Below are positions 1-9,514 of a stretch of DNA of 64,000 bases, piece after piece. Every line of letters starts with the position of its first letter. The stretch's first letter is position 1. The DNA lies in NCBI RefSeq assembly GCF_030538755.1, contig NZ_JAUNTJ010000005.1, positions 62,001 through 126,000 on the forward strand. Reading direction: 5' to 3'. The notes below the pieces were generated by a model. The model was given only the letters and a program-made list of their open reading frames with translations. It was not told where the DNA came from and did no database searches. This DNA is from Paracoccus sp. (in: a-proteobacteria) (GTDB lineage: Bacteria > Pseudomonadota > Alphaproteobacteria > Rhodobacterales > Rhodobacteraceae). Position numbers and translations under genes: made by a program.

Positions 1-919
1 GCGCGGCGTCCACCTCGTCCGTGGTGGCGGCCAGCGGCACAAGGCCCTGACGCTCCAGCGCGGACCAGGCGCGGTCGCGGGCCGCCGGGTCGGACAGATC
101 GGCCAAGGGCACGCCCCCCACCATACCGTCGCGGATCTGCGCCGCCAGCGCCGCCTTTTGATCCGCGCCGCTCAGCGGGGCCTGCGCCAGACCGCCACGC
201 ACCAGCAGCGCATAGGCTTCATCGCGCGCAAGATCGTCGCCCGGCGTCAGGCTGCGGGCGATATTGGCCCCCTGCGGCAAGGTCAGCCCGGCAAAGCGGG
301 TGGTGGCCAGCAGCGGATTCAGCGCCCCCTGAAAATCAGCCCCGGTCGAGCCGGACAGATCCCCGATGGCCGCCACCCGCGCGGCGCTGTCGGGGTCAAA
401 GCGGATGGTCAGCAGCCGTTCCAGCCGCAGCTTGCGGGCGGCCAGTTCCGGGTCGGGGTCGGGCGGGGCCGCGCGCAGCGCCGCCAGATGATCGGCATTG
501 CCGTCGCGGGCGATGGCATCCAGCGCAGCCGCGCGGCGGGCCGGGTCGGGATCGGCGATCTGCCCGGCCACCAGCGCCCCGGCGATCAGCCCCCGCACGC
601 CTGAATTGGGCCGCAGCGCACGGGCCTGCCCCGGCACCTCTGCCCCGGTCACGGCATCGCGCAGCACATCGCCCTGAATAATGACCAGCCGCCCGTCATC
701 GGCCTGCCCCAGCCGCCGGTCGGCCCATGCCGCCAGCAGAGCCGCCCCCTGCGGCCCGGTCTCGGCCAGCGCCTCGATCACCGGGGCGATGGTCTGGCGC
801 GAGGGATTGGCGATCTGGTCGCGGTGCCGGTCGATCACCGCGCCCAGATCCTGTGACTGAGCAGGGGCAGCAGACCACGCTGCGATCATCACCAGAAAAC
901 AGAACAGAACATGTCGCAT
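1..919 (-). CDS. urtB: Urea ABC transporter permease UrtB, N-terminal part (cut by window edge)
   Basis: From an ATG at 919 the leftward frame stays open to the window edge, about 306 residues. It starts with a signal-peptide-like stretch (MRHVLFCFLVMIAAW) and continues as a soluble Ala/Leu/Arg/Asp-rich region with no membrane helix. This is typical of the long periplasmic extension that precedes the permease domain in many proteobacterial UrtB proteins; the membrane part would lie outside the window. It follows urtA by 57 nt on the same strand, at the 3' end of the urease operon, so urea uptake and hydrolysis are probably co-expressed. The identification rests on position and this extension, since the permease domain itself cannot be seen. 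Confidence 0.82.
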   Translation of the reverse strand, partial: MRHVLFCFLVMIAAWSAAPAQSQDLGAVIDRHRDQIANPSRQTIAPVIEALAETGPQGAALLAAWADRRLGQADDGRLVIIQGDVLRDAVTGAEVPGQARALRPNSGVRGLIAGALVAGQIADPDPARRAAALDAIARDGNADHLAALRAAPPDPDPELAARKLRLERLLTIRFDPDSAARVAAIGDLSGSTGADFQGALNPLLATTRFAGLTLPQGANIARSLTPGDDLARDEAYALLVRGGLAQAPLSGADQKAALAAQIRDGMVGGVPLADLSDPAARDRAWSALERQGLVPLAATTDEVDAA

Positions 920-976
920 AGGTTTCGCCCCCGTCCAGCCATTCATCGGGGCGGCGCAGGGCCGCCCCGCATCGCG

Positions 977-2260
977 TCAATAATTCGACTGAATCTGCAC
1001 GCAGCTTTCGGTCTGGCTGTTCCACATGCCACAGCCCTTGCCCGGCCAGTCCGAGGTCAGCACGGCCGAGGCAGGCAGGTAATCGGTCCAGGCATCGCCC
1101 GGAACCGGGTCGGTCTGGCTGACGATATCGAACTGGCCGTCCTCGCGGATTTCACCGATCAGCACCGGCTTGGTCAGGTGGTGGTTGGGCAGCACGGTGG
1201 CGGTGCCGCCGGTCAGGTTGGGCACCTCGACCCCGACGATGGCATCCAGCACCGCATCGGTGTCGGTGGTGCCGGCCTTTTCCACCGCCGCGACCCACGC
1301 CTGAAAGCCGATCATCGTCGCCTCCATCGGGTCGTTGGTCACGCGGCTTGCATCGCCGGTAAACTGCTGCCAGCCCTGAATGAAGGCGGCGTTTTCGGGC
1401 GTGTCGGCGCTTTCGAAATAGTTCCACGCCGCCAGATGGCCGACAAGATTGGCGGTATCCAGCCCCGACAGTTCCTCTTCGCCGACGGAAAAGGCCATGA
1501 CGGGGATGTCATCGGCGCTGATACCCGCCGCCGCCAGTTCCTTGTAAAAGCCGACATTCGCATCGCCGTTGATGGTGGACACCACGCCCACCCGCTTGCC
1601 GTCGCGCCCCAGCGCAACCACATCCGCCACGATCCGCGACCAGTCAGAATGCCCAAAGGGGGTATAGTTCACGAAAATATCGCCGCCAGCGACGCCCTTG
1701 CCCGCCAGATAGCTTTCCAGAATCGTGTTCGTGGTGCGCGGATAGACATAATCGGTGCCCAGCAGCGCCCATTTTTCCACGCCCAGCTCATCGGCCATGT
1801 AATCCACCGCCGGGATCGCCTGCTGGTTCGGGGCCGCGCCGGTATAGATGACGTTTTTCGACGATTCCTCGCCCTCGTATTGCACGGGATAGAACAGCAG
1901 GCCGTTCAGTTCCTCGACCACCGGCAGCACCGCCTTGCGGCTGACGCTGGTCCAGCAGCCAAAGATGGCATCCACGCCCTGATCGGAAATCAGCTCGCGC
2001 GCTTTTTCGGCGAACAGCGGCCAGTCCGAGGCGGGATCGACGACCACCGCCTCGATCTGCCTGCCCAGAACGCCGCCTTTGGCGTTTTGCTGTTCCACCA
2101 GCATCAGGACGGTATCCTTCAGCGTGGTTTCGGAAATCGCCATCGTGCCGGACAGCGAATGCAGCACGCCGATCTTGATGGTGCCGTCATCGGCCAGTGC
2201 CGCGCCCGCCAGCACCAGCGCCATGGCCGAGCCGCCCAGAATTGCCCTTGCTTTCCGCAT
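977..2260 (-). CDS. urtA: Urea ABC transporter substrate-binding protein UrtA
   Basis: Periplasmic urea-binding protein of 427 residues. The start is the ATG at 2260 (MRKARAILGG), preceded by an AAAGGGAAC ribosome-binding site; a longer frame upstream lacks one. The signal peptide ends near residue 25 at ALADDG. Motifs typical of UrtA/FmdD are visible: KIGVLHSLSGTMAISE, VEQQNAKGGVLGRQIEAVV, GCWTSVSRKAVLPV, the loop PVQYEGEESSKNV and the Cys-containing end of the protein. It lies 233 nt downstream of ureG and just upstream of urtB on the same strand, linking transport to the urease genes. The family is in the type I periplasmic binding fold, usually 420-430 residues, so this one looks complete. 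Confidence 0.95.
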   Translation of the reverse strand: MRKARAILGGSAMALVLAGAALADDGTIKIGVLHSLSGTMAISETTLKDTVLMLVEQQNAKGGVLGRQIEAVVVDPASDWPLFAEKARELISDQGVDAIFGCWTSVSRKAVLPVVEELNGLLFYPVQYEGEESSKNVIYTGAAPNQQAIPAVDYMADELGVEKWALLGTDYVYPRTTNTILESYLAGKGVAGGDIFVNYTPFGHSDWSRIVADVVALGRDGKRVGVVSTINGDANVGFYKELAAAGISADDIPVMAFSVGEEELSGLDTANLVGHLAAWNYFESADTPENAAFIQGWQQFTGDASRVTNDPMEATMIGFQAWVAAVEKAGTTDTDAVLDAIVGVEVPNLTGGTATVLPNHHLTKPVLIGEIREDGQFDIVSQTDPVPGDAWTDYLPASAVLTSDWPGKGCGMWNSQTESCVQIQSNY

Positions 2261-2451
2261 CTTGTTCCCTTTCAGGCCGCATGGGTCCACCCGCTGCCGG
2301 AACCGGCGCGGCGCAGTCTGTGCGCGGCGTTTTGTTTAACCGTGGCAGCCGCCTGTCGCGGCCTTCGCATATGCAGAAAAACCGGGGCGGGCAGCGGCGG
2401 CAATGCTGCGCGGGCGTTTCGGCCCCGCCGGACGCCGGCTGCCCGTTTGCG

Positions 2452-2478
2452 GGGCGGCAGCGGGCCGCGCTGCCCTGC
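2452..2478 (-). other. GC-rich hairpin between ureG and urtA
   Basis: In the 233-nt gap between ureG and urtA, GGCAGC at 2456-2461 pairs with GCTGCC at 2469-2474 with a 7-nt loop. There is no clear run of T after it on the minus strand, so it is more likely an mRNA-stabilising or attenuating structure than a full terminator. The rest of the gap shows only the urtA ribosome-binding site. Confidence 0.3.
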
Positions 2479-2493
2479 GATTAAGCAAAACCG

Positions 2494-3114
2494 TCACGCC
2501 GGGGCCAGCACCAGCCCGCCCTGAACGGCGATGAAATCCGCAATCGCGGCCACGCCCTGCCCGTGGCGCAGCGCCGCCATGACCACCGCCCGCCCCGCGC
2601 GCGATTCGCGGGCATCCGATTCCAGCAGTGCGGCATCCACGCCGACATGCGGCGCCAGATCGGTCTTGTTCACCACCAGCAGATCGGATCGCGCCAGACC
2701 GGGGCCGCGTTTGCGCGGAATATCCTGCCCGGCGGCGGTGTCGATCACATAGATCGTCAGATCGGCCAGTTCCGGCGAAAAGGTCGCGGCCAGATTGTCG
2801 CCGCCCGATTCGATCAGGATCAGGTCAAGATCAGGATGCGCCGCGCTCAGATCGGCGACGGCGGCAAGGTTGATACTGGCGTCCTCGCGGATGGCGGTAT
2901 GCGGACAGCCGCCGGTTTCAACCCCGCGCACCCGGTCCGAGGGCAGAACCTGCGCGCGGGTGACGGCCTCGGCGTCTTCGCGGGTGTAGATGTCGTTGGT
3001 GATGACCGCCATCGACAGGCGCGGGGCCAGCAGGCGGGCCAGTTCGATGGTCAGCGTCGTCTTGCCCGCACCGACGGGGCCGCCGATGCCGACACGCAAG
3101 GGGCCATTGCTCAT
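2494..3114 (-). CDS. ureG: Urease accessory GTPase UreG
   Basis: SIMIBI-class GTPase of 206 residues that powers nickel insertion into apo-urease together with UreD and UreF. The P-loop [10 protein letters not shown] is at residues 12-21. Further motifs are [15 protein letters not shown], the metal-binding CPH of [16 protein letters not shown], the Walker-B-like [19 protein letters not shown], and the guanine-specificity motif [12 protein letters not shown]. Length is typical (about 205). Its ATG overlaps the ureF stop by four bases (ATGA), so translation is coupled to ureF. Confidence 0.97.
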   Translation of the reverse strand: MSNGPLRVGIGGPVGAGKTTLTIELARLLAPRLSMAVITNDIYTREDAEAVTRAQVLPSDRVRGVETGGCPHTAIREDASINLAAVADLSAAHPDLDLILIESGGDNLAATFSPELADLTIYVIDTAAGQDIPRKRGPGLARSDLLVVNKTDLAPHVGVDAALLESDARESRAGRAVVMAALRHGQGVAAIADFIAVQGGLVLAPA

Positions 3115-3797
3115 GTCCGAAAGATCCTTGTTTGCATGGTTTCATGGCGCATCTGCGCAATTTCGGCACCAATGGCGCAGGTGCCCAGATCGGATTCGCC
3201 CGCATCCGCCGCGCGGGCGGACAGGTGCAGGATCGCCGGGCCAAGCCCGTGCAGCAGCGCCTGCCCCTGATCCGCCCCCAGCGGCAGGTATCGCACCGCC
3301 GCCAGCGTCAGGTTCAGCGCCTGCCCGTGCAGATACAGCGCGATCACCTCGGCCCGCGGCAGCGGCTGGCCCGACAGCGCGCGCCCCACCGCCACCGGCA
3401 GCGCAGCGGCAGAGGCGGGCGCGCCGGTCAGAGCCGCCGCAGTGCGGGCAAAGGCCGCGCCTTGTTCCAGCGTATCCGTCAGCCGTTCCGACGACAGGCA
3501 CAGCGCGCGGGCCAGATCGTCCAGCGCGGCATGATCGGCCCCGGGGCGCAGCGCCAGCGACAGGATCACCGCATCCGACCAGCCCGCCCCATGGGCCAGC
3601 ACATCGCCCAGCCAGCACGCCAGCCCGTCCGCATCCCGGATCATGCCCTGATCCATCGCCCATTCCAGCCCCTGCGCATAGGCGAACGCCCCGGTCGGAA
3701 AGGCAGGCGACAGCAGTTGCACCGCCAGCAGCCGGGCCGACCCGGCGGCGTCAGTGGCGGCGTCAGTGGCTGTGGCCAAAGGTGCGGCCATGGCCAT
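3111..3797 (-). CDS. ureF: Urease accessory protein UreF
   Basis: Helical scaffold protein, 228 residues from the ATG at 3797, that binds UreD and UreG during nickel incorporation. Family landmarks are [20 protein letters not shown] near the N-terminus, followed by [22 protein letters not shown] start at 3797 is chosen because GAGGGCGGGG stands about nine bases ahead; an in-frame ATG at 3791 is an alternative and a further one lies at 3827 deep in ureE. The first roughly 20 residues are low-complexity Ala/Thr and overlap the His-rich 3' end of ureE by 35 nt. The gene ends in an ATGA overlap with ureG. Confidence 0.93.
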   Translation of the reverse strand: MAMAAPLATATDAATDAAGSARLLAVQLLSPAFPTGAFAYAQGLEWAMDQGMIRDADGLACWLGDVLAHGAGWSDAVILSLALRPGADHAALDDLARALCLSSERLTDTLEQGAAFARTAAALTGAPASAAALPVAVGRALSGQPLPRAEVIALYLHGQALNLTLAAVRYLPLGADQGQALLHGLGPAILHLSARAADAGESDLGTCAIGAEIAQMRHETMQTRIFRT

Positions 3798-4248
3798 AGG
3801 CCCCGCCCTCGGGGCAAAACGGCGCAAAGCTGCGCGTGACGCTGCCCCCCAGTTGCAGCACCATCTGTTCCAGCACCGGATCGGCGCGGATCACCAGATG
3901 ATCTGTTCCGATCTGGCACGGGCAATGGCGGTTGCCGATATGCCATGCCAGCCGCAACAGATCGCCGGTGATGTGCAAAACCGGCTCGTAAGCCTCGGCC
4001 ACCTCGATGGCGCGGCCATCGGTCAGGGCCAGCGCCATACCGCCCGACAGGCTGACCGTCTGCGGCAGATCGACCATAAAGGCCGCGCCGCTGTCGGTGG
4101 TCAGGCGTTTGCGGCGCAGGCAGCGGGCGTCGTAATCCAGCACCACCCGGCCCGCCACCTCGCGGCCATGATCCGGGGGCAGCACGCTGTCGGCCACCCC
4201 CAGATCGACGGGGTTCGTTACAGTTTTCGCGGTCTGGGTCATCACCAC
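3763..4248 (-). CDS. ureE: Urease accessory nickel chaperone UreE
   Basis: Metallochaperone of 161 residues delivering Ni(II) to the urease activation complex. It shows the two-domain pattern of UreE: an N-terminal peptide-binding-like half, then a metal-binding half with LRLAWHIGNRHCPCQI and DPVLEQMVLQLGGSVT. The C-terminal tail is short and moderately His-rich ([13 protein letters not shown]), unlike the long poly-His tail of Klebsiella UreE. The start lies one base after the ureC stop, and the tail overlaps ureF. A second in-frame ATG at 4242 (MTQTAKT) is an equally possible start. Confidence 0.94.
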   Translation of the reverse strand: MVMTQTAKTVTNPVDLGVADSVLPPDHGREVAGRVVLDYDARCLRRKRLTTDSGAAFMVDLPQTVSLSGGMALALTDGRAIEVAEAYEPVLHITGDLLRLAWHIGNRHCPCQIGTDHLVIRADPVLEQMVLQLGGSVTRSFAPFCPEGGAYGHGRTFGHSH

Positions 4249-4249
4249 C

Positions 4250-5953
4250 TCAATACAGGAAATAGCGTTGCGCCAGCGGCAGTTCGCCCGCCGGTTCGCA
4301 GGTCAGCAGCTCGCCATCGGCGCGCACCTGATAGGTTTCCGGGTCCACCTCGATGGCGGGTGTGGCATCGTTCAGCCGCATGTCGGATTTGCCGATGCCA
4401 CGGGTGTCGCTGACGGCAAGAGCGGCCTTGCCCAGCCCGTCGCAGCACCCCGCATCCGCCCCGGCGCGCGACACGAAATGCACCGCCGCCGACTGGCAGG
4501 CACGCCCCAATGCGCCGAACATGGGCCGCATCGCCATCGGCTGCGGCGTCGGGATCGAGGCATTCGCATCCCCCATCTGCGCCGCCACGATCTGCCCGCC
4601 GATCAGCACCATATCCGGCTTGGCCCCGAAAAACGCCGGGTGCCAGATGACCAGATCGGCGCGCTTGCCCGGCTCGACGCTGCCCACATGGGCGGAAATC
4701 CCGTGCGCCACCGCCGGATTGATGGTGTATTTCGCCACATAGCGGCGGGCGCGCAGATTGTCGTTTTCGCCCGTCTCGCCCGACAGACGCCCGCGCTGCA
4801 CCTTCATCTTGTGCGCGGTCTGCCATGTCCGCGTGACGACCTCGCCCACCCGGCCCATGGCCTGACTGTCGGACGAGATGATCGAGAACGCACCCAGATC
4901 GTGCAGAATATCCTCGGCCGCGATGGTTTCGCGCCGGATGCGGGATTCGGCAAAGGCCACATCCTCGGGGATGGCGCGGTCGAGGTGGTGGCAGACCATC
5001 AGCATATCGAGATGTTCCTCGATCGTGTTGACGGTATAGGGCCGCGTCGGGTTGGTCGAGGACGGGATCACGTTCTGCGACCCCACCACGCGGATGATGT
5101 CGGGGGCATGGCCGCCGCCCGCGCCTTCGGTGTGATAGGCGTGGATCGTGCGCCCGCCGATGGCCGCCAGCGTGTTTTCGACAAAGCCGGATTCGTTCAG
5201 CGTGTCGGTGTGGATCATCACCTGAATGTCGTGGCGGTCGGCAACGGTCAGGCAACAGTCGATGGCGGCGGGGGTGGTGCCCCAGTCCTCGTGCAGTTTC
5301 AGCGCCATGGCCCCGGCGCGGATCTGTTCGACCAGCGCATCCGGGCGCGAGGCATTGCCCTTGCCCGACAGGCCGATGTTCATCGGCAGGCTGTCGGCCG
5401 CCTCGAACATGCGGCGCAGGTGCCAGGGGCCGGGGGTGCAGGTGGTGGCCAGCGTGCCATGCGCCGGGCCGGTGCCGCCGCCGATCATGGTGGTGGTGCC
5501 CGCCGCTAATGCCTCGTCCACCTGCTGCGGGCAGATAAAGTGGATATGGCAGTCGATGGCCCCCGCCGTGATGATCCGCCCTTCGCCCGCGATGATTTCG
5601 GTGCCCGGCCCGATGATGATGGTCACACCGGGCTGAGTGTCGGGGTTGCCCGCCTTGCCGATGGCGTGAATGCGCCCGTCGCGCAGCGCAATATCGGCCT
5701 TGTAGATGCCGGAATGGTCAAGGATCAGCGCATTGGTGATGACCGTATCGGCGGCCCCGTCCGCGCGGGTGATCTGGCTTTGGCCCATACCGTCGCGGAT
5801 CACCTTGCCGCCGCCGAACTTGACCTCTTGGCCATAGGTGGTCAGGTCGCGTTCGACCTGTATCACCAGATCGGTATCGCCAAGGCGCACGCGGTCGCCG
5901 GTGGTCGGGCCGTAATGCGCCGCGTAATCGGCACGGGTGATTTCAACCGGCAT
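4250..5953 (-). CDS. ureC: Urease alpha subunit UreC
   Basis: Catalytic subunit of urease (EC 3.5.1.5), 567 residues from the ATG at 5953 ([20 protein letters not shown]), matching the usual 566-573. All nickel-centre elements are visible: HIHFICPQ, the lysine to be carbamylated in [11 protein letters not shown] near residue 217, [26 protein letters not shown], the mobile-flap MVCHHLD and the aspartate in [13 protein letters not shown]. The C-terminal [10 protein letters not shown] is canonical. Its start overlaps the ureB stop by 11 nt. A longer frame reaching 6007 lies inside ureB and was rejected as start. Confidence 0.98.
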   Translation of the reverse strand: MPVEITRADYAAHYGPTTGDRVRLGDTDLVIQVERDLTTYGQEVKFGGGKVIRDGMGQSQITRADGAADTVITNALILDHSGIYKADIALRDGRIHAIGKAGNPDTQPGVTIIIGPGTEIIAGEGRIITAGAIDCHIHFICPQQVDEALAAGTTTMIGGGTGPAHGTLATTCTPGPWHLRRMFEAADSLPMNIGLSGKGNASRPDALVEQIRAGAMALKLHEDWGTTPAAIDCCLTVADRHDIQVMIHTDTLNESGFVENTLAAIGGRTIHAYHTEGAGGGHAPDIIRVVGSQNVIPSSTNPTRPYTVNTIEEHLDMLMVCHHLDRAIPEDVAFAESRIRRETIAAEDILHDLGAFSIISSDSQAMGRVGEVVTRTWQTAHKMKVQRGRLSGETGENDNLRARRYVAKYTINPAVAHGISAHVGSVEPGKRADLVIWHPAFFGAKPDMVLIGGQIVAAQMGDANASIPTPQPMAMRPMFGALGRACQSAAVHFVSRAGADAGCCDGLGKAALAVSDTRGIGKSDMRLNDATPAIEVDPETYQVRADGELLTCEPAGELPLAQRYFLY

Positions 5954-6257
5954 CCAGCGCCCCCATGACATGACCGTTAAAGCCCCAGACCGCCCGCGCC
6001 CCCGCAAAGGGGATCAGCCGCACCTCGCGCTGCTGACCGGGTTCAAAGCGGATCGCGGTGCCTGCGGGGATGTCCAGCCGCATCCCGCGCGCGGCGGCGC
6101 GGTCGAATGTCAGCCCGGCGTTGGTTTCGGCAAAGTGGTAATGGCTGCCGACCTGCACCGGGCGGTCGCCGGTATTGGCGACCATCAGCGCGATGGCCGT
6201 CTGCCCGGCGTTCAGGGTGATGGTGCCGGGGGCGGGGATGATTTCTCCGGGGATCAT
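5943..6257 (-). CDS. ureB: Urease beta subunit UreB
   Basis: Structural beta subunit, 104 residues, part of the (alpha beta gamma)3 urease. Motifs [39 protein letters not shown] and [25 protein letters not shown] (quoted in part) are classic for the family. It follows the ureJ/hupE gene by three bases and overlaps ureC, so the three are read as one message. Its length agrees with the non-fused bacterial form (100-110). Confidence 0.97.
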   Translation of the reverse strand: MIPGEIIPAPGTITLNAGQTAIALMVANTGDRPVQVGSHYHFAETNAGLTFDRAAARGMRLDIPAGTAIRFEPGQQREVRLIPFAGARAVWGFNGHVMGALDAG

Positions 6258-6260
6258 TGC

Positions 6261-6818
6261 TTAGCCCGCCATTGCCAGCGCGGCCCCGGCCAGCCCGGTC
6301 GCCGCCCCCGCCAGACGCAGCACCAGCGCCGGGGCCAGACGCGCCGCCGCAATGCCCGCGCCATGCAGCAGCGCCGTGGCCAGCGCAAAGCCCGCCGCAT
6401 AGGCCAGCAGCCCGGTGGCCGGGCCTTCGGCCCCATGCGCCCAGCCATGCGCGGCCCCGAACACCGCCACTGCCGCCAGCAGCACCGCCATCGGCAGGCG
6501 CAGCGCCAGTGCCACCAGCACCCCCAGCACGATGACCGAAGCAAGGATCACCGGCTCGACCCCGGCAAAGGGCAGGCCCGCCGCCCCGGCAACCCCGCCC
6601 GCCAGCATCGCGCCGACAAAGGTGGCGGGCAGTTGCCAGACCGCGCGCCCGCCAAGCTGCGCCGCCAGCACACCCAGCGCGACCATGGCCAGAACGTGAT
6701 CCGCCCCGCCCAGAGGGTGCGCTATCCCCGCGGCCAGCGTGCCCGCATCATGGCCGGGATGGGCCAGCGCCACCTGCGGCAGCATCAAAAAGGCAGCGGA
6801 TGTGAAAAGCCGTTTCAT
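6261..6818 (-). CDS. ureJ: HupE/UreJ family membrane protein (probable nickel permease)
   Basis: Integral membrane protein of 185 residues with a signal-like first helix (MKRLFTSAAFLMLPQVALA) followed by the HupE/UreJ metal-binding segment AHPGHDAGTLAAGIAHPLGG-ADH, where the His and Asp residues line the proposed Ni(II) path. About six further hydrophobic helices rich in Ala/Leu/Val follow. HupE/UreJ members are secondary nickel/cobalt carriers, and position between ureA and ureB inside a urease operon supports nickel supply for the enzyme. Stop and start distances to its neighbours are 3 and 9 nt. Confidence 0.9.
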   Translation of the reverse strand: MKRLFTSAAFLMLPQVALAHPGHDAGTLAAGIAHPLGGADHVLAMVALGVLAAQLGGRAVWQLPATFVGAMLAGGVAGAAGLPFAGVEPVILASVIVLGVLVALALRLPMAVLLAAVAVFGAAHGWAHGAEGPATGLLAYAAGFALATALLHGAGIAAARLAPALVLRLAGAATGLAGAALAMAG

Positions 6819-6827
6819 TGCAATCTC

Positions 6828-7130
6828 CTATCGGATGGGATGGTGGACCGTGACCAGCTTGGTCCCGTCGGGGAAGGTGGCCTCGACCTGCACGGTCTCG
6901 ATCATGGCGGCGATGCCGGGCATACATTGATCGGCGGTAATCACCTGCCCGCCCGCCGCCATCAGATCGGCGACGCTGCGCCCCTCGCGCGCGCCCTCGA
7001 CCACGAAATCGGTAATCAGGGCGATCGCCTCGGGGTGGTTCAGCCTGACGCCGCGTTGCAGGCGTCCGCGCGCGACCATGGCGGCAAGGCTGACCAGCAG
7101 CTTGTCTTTTTCACGAGGTGTCAGGTTCAT
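6828..7130 (-). CDS. ureA: Urease gamma subunit UreA
   Basis: Structural gamma subunit of exactly 100 residues from the ATG at 7130 ([20 protein letters not shown]), the standard length. Motifs [33 protein letters not shown] and the ending [12 protein letters not shown] are diagnostic. The frame continues upstream to 7187 but those residues lie within the ureD tail and have no ribosome-binding site. It is separated from ureD by 10 nt and from ureJ by 9 nt. Confidence 0.97.
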   Translation of the reverse strand: MNLTPREKDKLLVSLAAMVARGRLQRGVRLNHPEAIALITDFVVEGAREGRSVADLMAAGGQVITADQCMPGIAAMIETVQVEATFPDGTKLVTVHHPIR

Positions 7131-7140
7131 CGGGGGCCTT

Positions 7141-7932
7141 TCATAGCTGCCAGACGCGCGGCACGCCGCCGGGGCGCAGGGTTTCAATCAGCCGGATCAT
7201 CTGCCGCCGCAGCGGCCAGCCATCGGCGGCAACCGCCCGCACGACCAGCCGCCCGTCCCAGGCAGAGGCGGCGGCGCTGACGCCGGGTTCGCTCAGCACG
7301 GCGCGCACCGGGGCCAGCGCATCGGCGGCGCCGTCCTGCACCAGCATCAGCACCGCCATCGCCCGCGCCCCGCCCAGCAGGGCACCAGTCGCGCGGTCCA
7401 GCGCCGCATCGGTCAGCCGCAGCGGATCGACCAGCAGCGGGCGGCCATTGCGGCGGATCACCCGCCGGTCGGTCAGATCAAGGCAGCGCACGGTTTCGCC
7501 CATGGCGGCGCGGCCCAGAATGATCGTCTCCAGCCCCAGAAAGGCCGCATCCGGGGCCAGATCGACCGTAGTCTGCCGGTGCAGCCGCGCATCATTGAAC
7601 AGGATGGTTTCCTGCGGCAGCCAGCTCAGCCGCGCGCCCGGCCCCGCCGTCAGGCTGACGGTGACGCGCGCCGGGGGGCCGCTGGCGCGATAGGCGCGCT
7701 CGGCCGTTTGGGTGGTGGCGGTTGCGGTGCCCTGCGCCAGTGTCAGCGACAGATCCAGCCGGTCGCCATCGGTCAGCCCGCCGGATGTGTTCAGAAACAC
7801 CACCTCGGGCTGGCCGTGCAGCCGCAGCATCGCCTTGGCCGAGCCGGCCTGATGCAGCGCCGCCAGCCGCCCCCCCGACAGGGCAACACGGGCCTGACCA
7901 AAACTGCGCTGCATCGGGGCGGTGTCCAACAT
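7141..7932 (-). CDS. ureD: Urease accessory protein UreD
   Basis: First gene of the urease operon. UreD binds apo-urease and recruits UreF and UreG for nickel insertion. Family signatures are [45 protein letters not shown] and [19 protein letters not shown] (about residues 110-130). From the ATG at 7932 the protein has 263 residues, close to the 260-290 usual. In-frame ATGs at 8004 and 8103 would add 24 or 57 residues without family resemblance, so the start is uncertain. The operon promoter should lie between about 7950 and 8130, shared with the divergent aldolase gene. Confidence 0.92.
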   Translation of the reverse strand: MLDTAPMQRSFGQARVALSGGRLAALHQAGSAKAMLRLHGQPEVVFLNTSGGLTDGDRLDLSLTLAQGTATATTQTAERAYRASGPPARVTVSLTAGPGARLSWLPQETILFNDARLHRQTTVDLAPDAAFLGLETIILGRAAMGETVRCLDLTDRRVIRRNGRPLLVDPLRLTDAALDRATGALLGGARAMAVLMLVQDGAADALAPVRAVLSEPGVSAAASAWDGRLVVRAVAADGWPLRRQMIRLIETLRPGGVPRVWQL

Positions 7933-8136
7933 GCCCCCAGCAATAGCGGCGGCGGTGCCGACCAAAAGCCGGGCACGCGCCTTATCACTGCGGGAAATGC
8001 GCATCCGCCCGGCAAAAGGCTGCAAAACAGGCAGATTGCCCGTCTGACAGGCAGAAATGAGACGCCCGGCCCCCTGCGCCCCCTCTTGCACCCTCTGCGC
8101 CACGGCCTAAGCTGCCCCTGTCACCAGAGGTTTCCC

Positions 8137-8904
8137 ATGCCCGCACCGCTTAACATCCTGAAACAACGTCTGGCGCGGGGCGAGGTGCTGCACGGCATCT
8201 GGCTGGGCCTTGCCGATCCCTATGCGGCGGAAATCGCGGCGACGGCGGATTTCGACTGGCTGCTGATCGACGGCGAACATGCGCCCAATGATCTGCGCAG
8301 CCTGTCGGCACAGGTGGCGGTGCTGGCCGGTAAAGCGCCTGCGCCAGTGCTGCGCCTGCCCGACGACGACCCGGCCCGGATCAAGCAGGCACTGGACATC
8401 GGGGTGCAGTCGCTGCTGATCCCGATGGTGGACAGCGCCGAACAGGCCGCACGCGCCCTGCGCGCCACCCGCTATGCGCCGCAGGGCATCCGTGGCGTGG
8501 GGGCGGGGCTGGCGCGGGCCTCGGGCTGGGGGGCGGTGCCGGATTATGTGGCCACGGCGAATGACCAGATCTGCCTGATCGTGCAGGTGGAATCGGTGGC
8601 CGGGCTGGCGGCGCTGGACGATATTCTGGCCGTGCCCGGCCTTGACGGCGTATTCATCGGCCCCGCCGATCTGGCCGCCGACATGGGCCACGCCGGGCAA
8701 TCATCCCACCCAAAGGTGCGTGCGGCGGTCACGGATGCGCTGCGCCGTATCCGCGCCGCAGGGCGTTCGGCGGGGATGCTGTCCACCGACCCCGGCTTTG
8801 TCGCCGAATGCGTCGAGGCGGGGGCGAATTTCGTCGGCGTCGGCATCGACGTAACCACGCTGGCGCAGGGTCTGCGCGATCTGGCGCGGCGCTATCGGGG
8901 CTGA
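8137..8904 (+). CDS. HpcH/HpaI family class II aldolase (2-oxo-acid aldolase)
   Basis: Cytoplasmic TIM-barrel aldolase of 255 residues, divergent from ureD. The ATG at 8137 has AGAGG six bases ahead. Motifs of the HpaI/GarL type: GIWLGLADPYAAEIAA, DWLLIDGEHAPND (Asp, Glu and His near the metal site), PVLRLPDDDPARIKQALDIG, QSLLIPMVDSAEQA, the glycine-rich RGVGAGLARASGWG, VQVESVAGL with the metal-binding Glu, and FIGPADLAADMGHAG with the metal-binding Asp. Such enzymes cleave 4-hydroxy-2-oxo acids to pyruvate plus an aldehyde. The exact substrate cannot be read from sequence, and no pathway neighbours are adjacent. Confidence 0.88.
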   Translation: MPAPLNILKQRLARGEVLHGIWLGLADPYAAEIAATADFDWLLIDGEHAPNDLRSLSAQVAVLAGKAPAPVLRLPDDDPARIKQALDIGVQSLLIPMVDSAEQAARALRATRYAPQGIRGVGAGLARASGWGAVPDYVATANDQICLIVQVESVAGLAALDDILAVPGLDGVFIGPADLAADMGHAGQSSHPKVRAAVTDALRRIRAAGRSAGMLSTDPGFVAECVEAGANFVGVGIDVTTLAQGLRDLARRYRG

Positions 8905-9481
8905 ACAGAACGGTCTTCGATCAGGATAACGCATCTTGGTTGCCCACGGCACCGCCTGAGGTTCCGTCGCGGTGCGGATTGTGCTTTCCTTCTGGCTGGA
9001 AGGCCGGACTATGTCAGCGCCATGACGGTCGGGACCAGAGGCCATGGAAGGCTTGCCCCGCACCGAACCTTTTTCGAGAAACTGCCTGAGCAGAAGATCC
9101 CGACATCACGCTGCCCAAACTCAAAGACGCGCTGCCGCAGCCAAAGGCGTTTTCGCCCATCACTCACCCATTGCCAGCCTGAACTCACCGGAAAAGTCGC
9201 TGGTGGCTGCCGAACACGGCGGTGCCAAGGCAAGACAGCGGCGAACCGGGCGGTCCGTGCATCGCCTGCCAGCCGTCGCGGATCGACCGGAACGCGCGGC
9301 GGTCATCAACGAACCGCAGGTCCGCACAGAAAAACCTTGCTGAAGCCATGCTTACCCGCCTGCGTGGCACAGGGCCGGGTATAGATACGCCCCTCGGTGT
9401 TTCAGGGGTGCGATGGATGCCGCATTCGCAACCTGTGTGCGCAAGGTCCCTGCCCCGCCACCCAAGACCTTCATAGCTTTG
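8905..9481. other. About 580 bp without a recognisable gene
   Basis: Short open frames exist on both strands (for example 9009-9233 and 9185-9370 on minus) but none has a ribosome-binding site, family motifs or the codon pattern of the neighbours. The stretch is slightly less GC-biased and looks like decayed coding DNA, possibly of a mobile element, but I cannot name a source. Confidence 0.4.
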
Positions 9482-9509
9482 GGGAAAGTGGCCGCCCTTG
9501 GGCGGCCAC
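9482..9509 (-). terminator. Intrinsic terminator of the sugar-acid operon
   Basis: GTGGCCGCCC (9488-9497) and GGGCGGCCAC (9500-9509) form a perfect 10-bp stem with a two-base spacer. Read on the minus strand it is followed by TTTCCCC and lies six bases past the stop of the semialdehyde dehydrogenase gene. Confidence 0.75.
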
Positions 9510-9514
9510 CCGTA

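Noticed and set aside
911-2524. Long plus-strand open frame of 537 codons opposite urtA
   Set aside because: Antisense shadow of a clear urtA gene in high-GC DNA; rich in Arg, His, Gln and without family motifs.
8004-8103. Longer N-terminus for UreD
   Set aside because: The extra residues lack UreD resemblance and would push the start into the divergent promoter region.
9009-9400. Short frames suspected to be transposase remnants
   Set aside because: No DDE motif, no terminal inverted repeats and no recognisable family; left as unassigned DNA.
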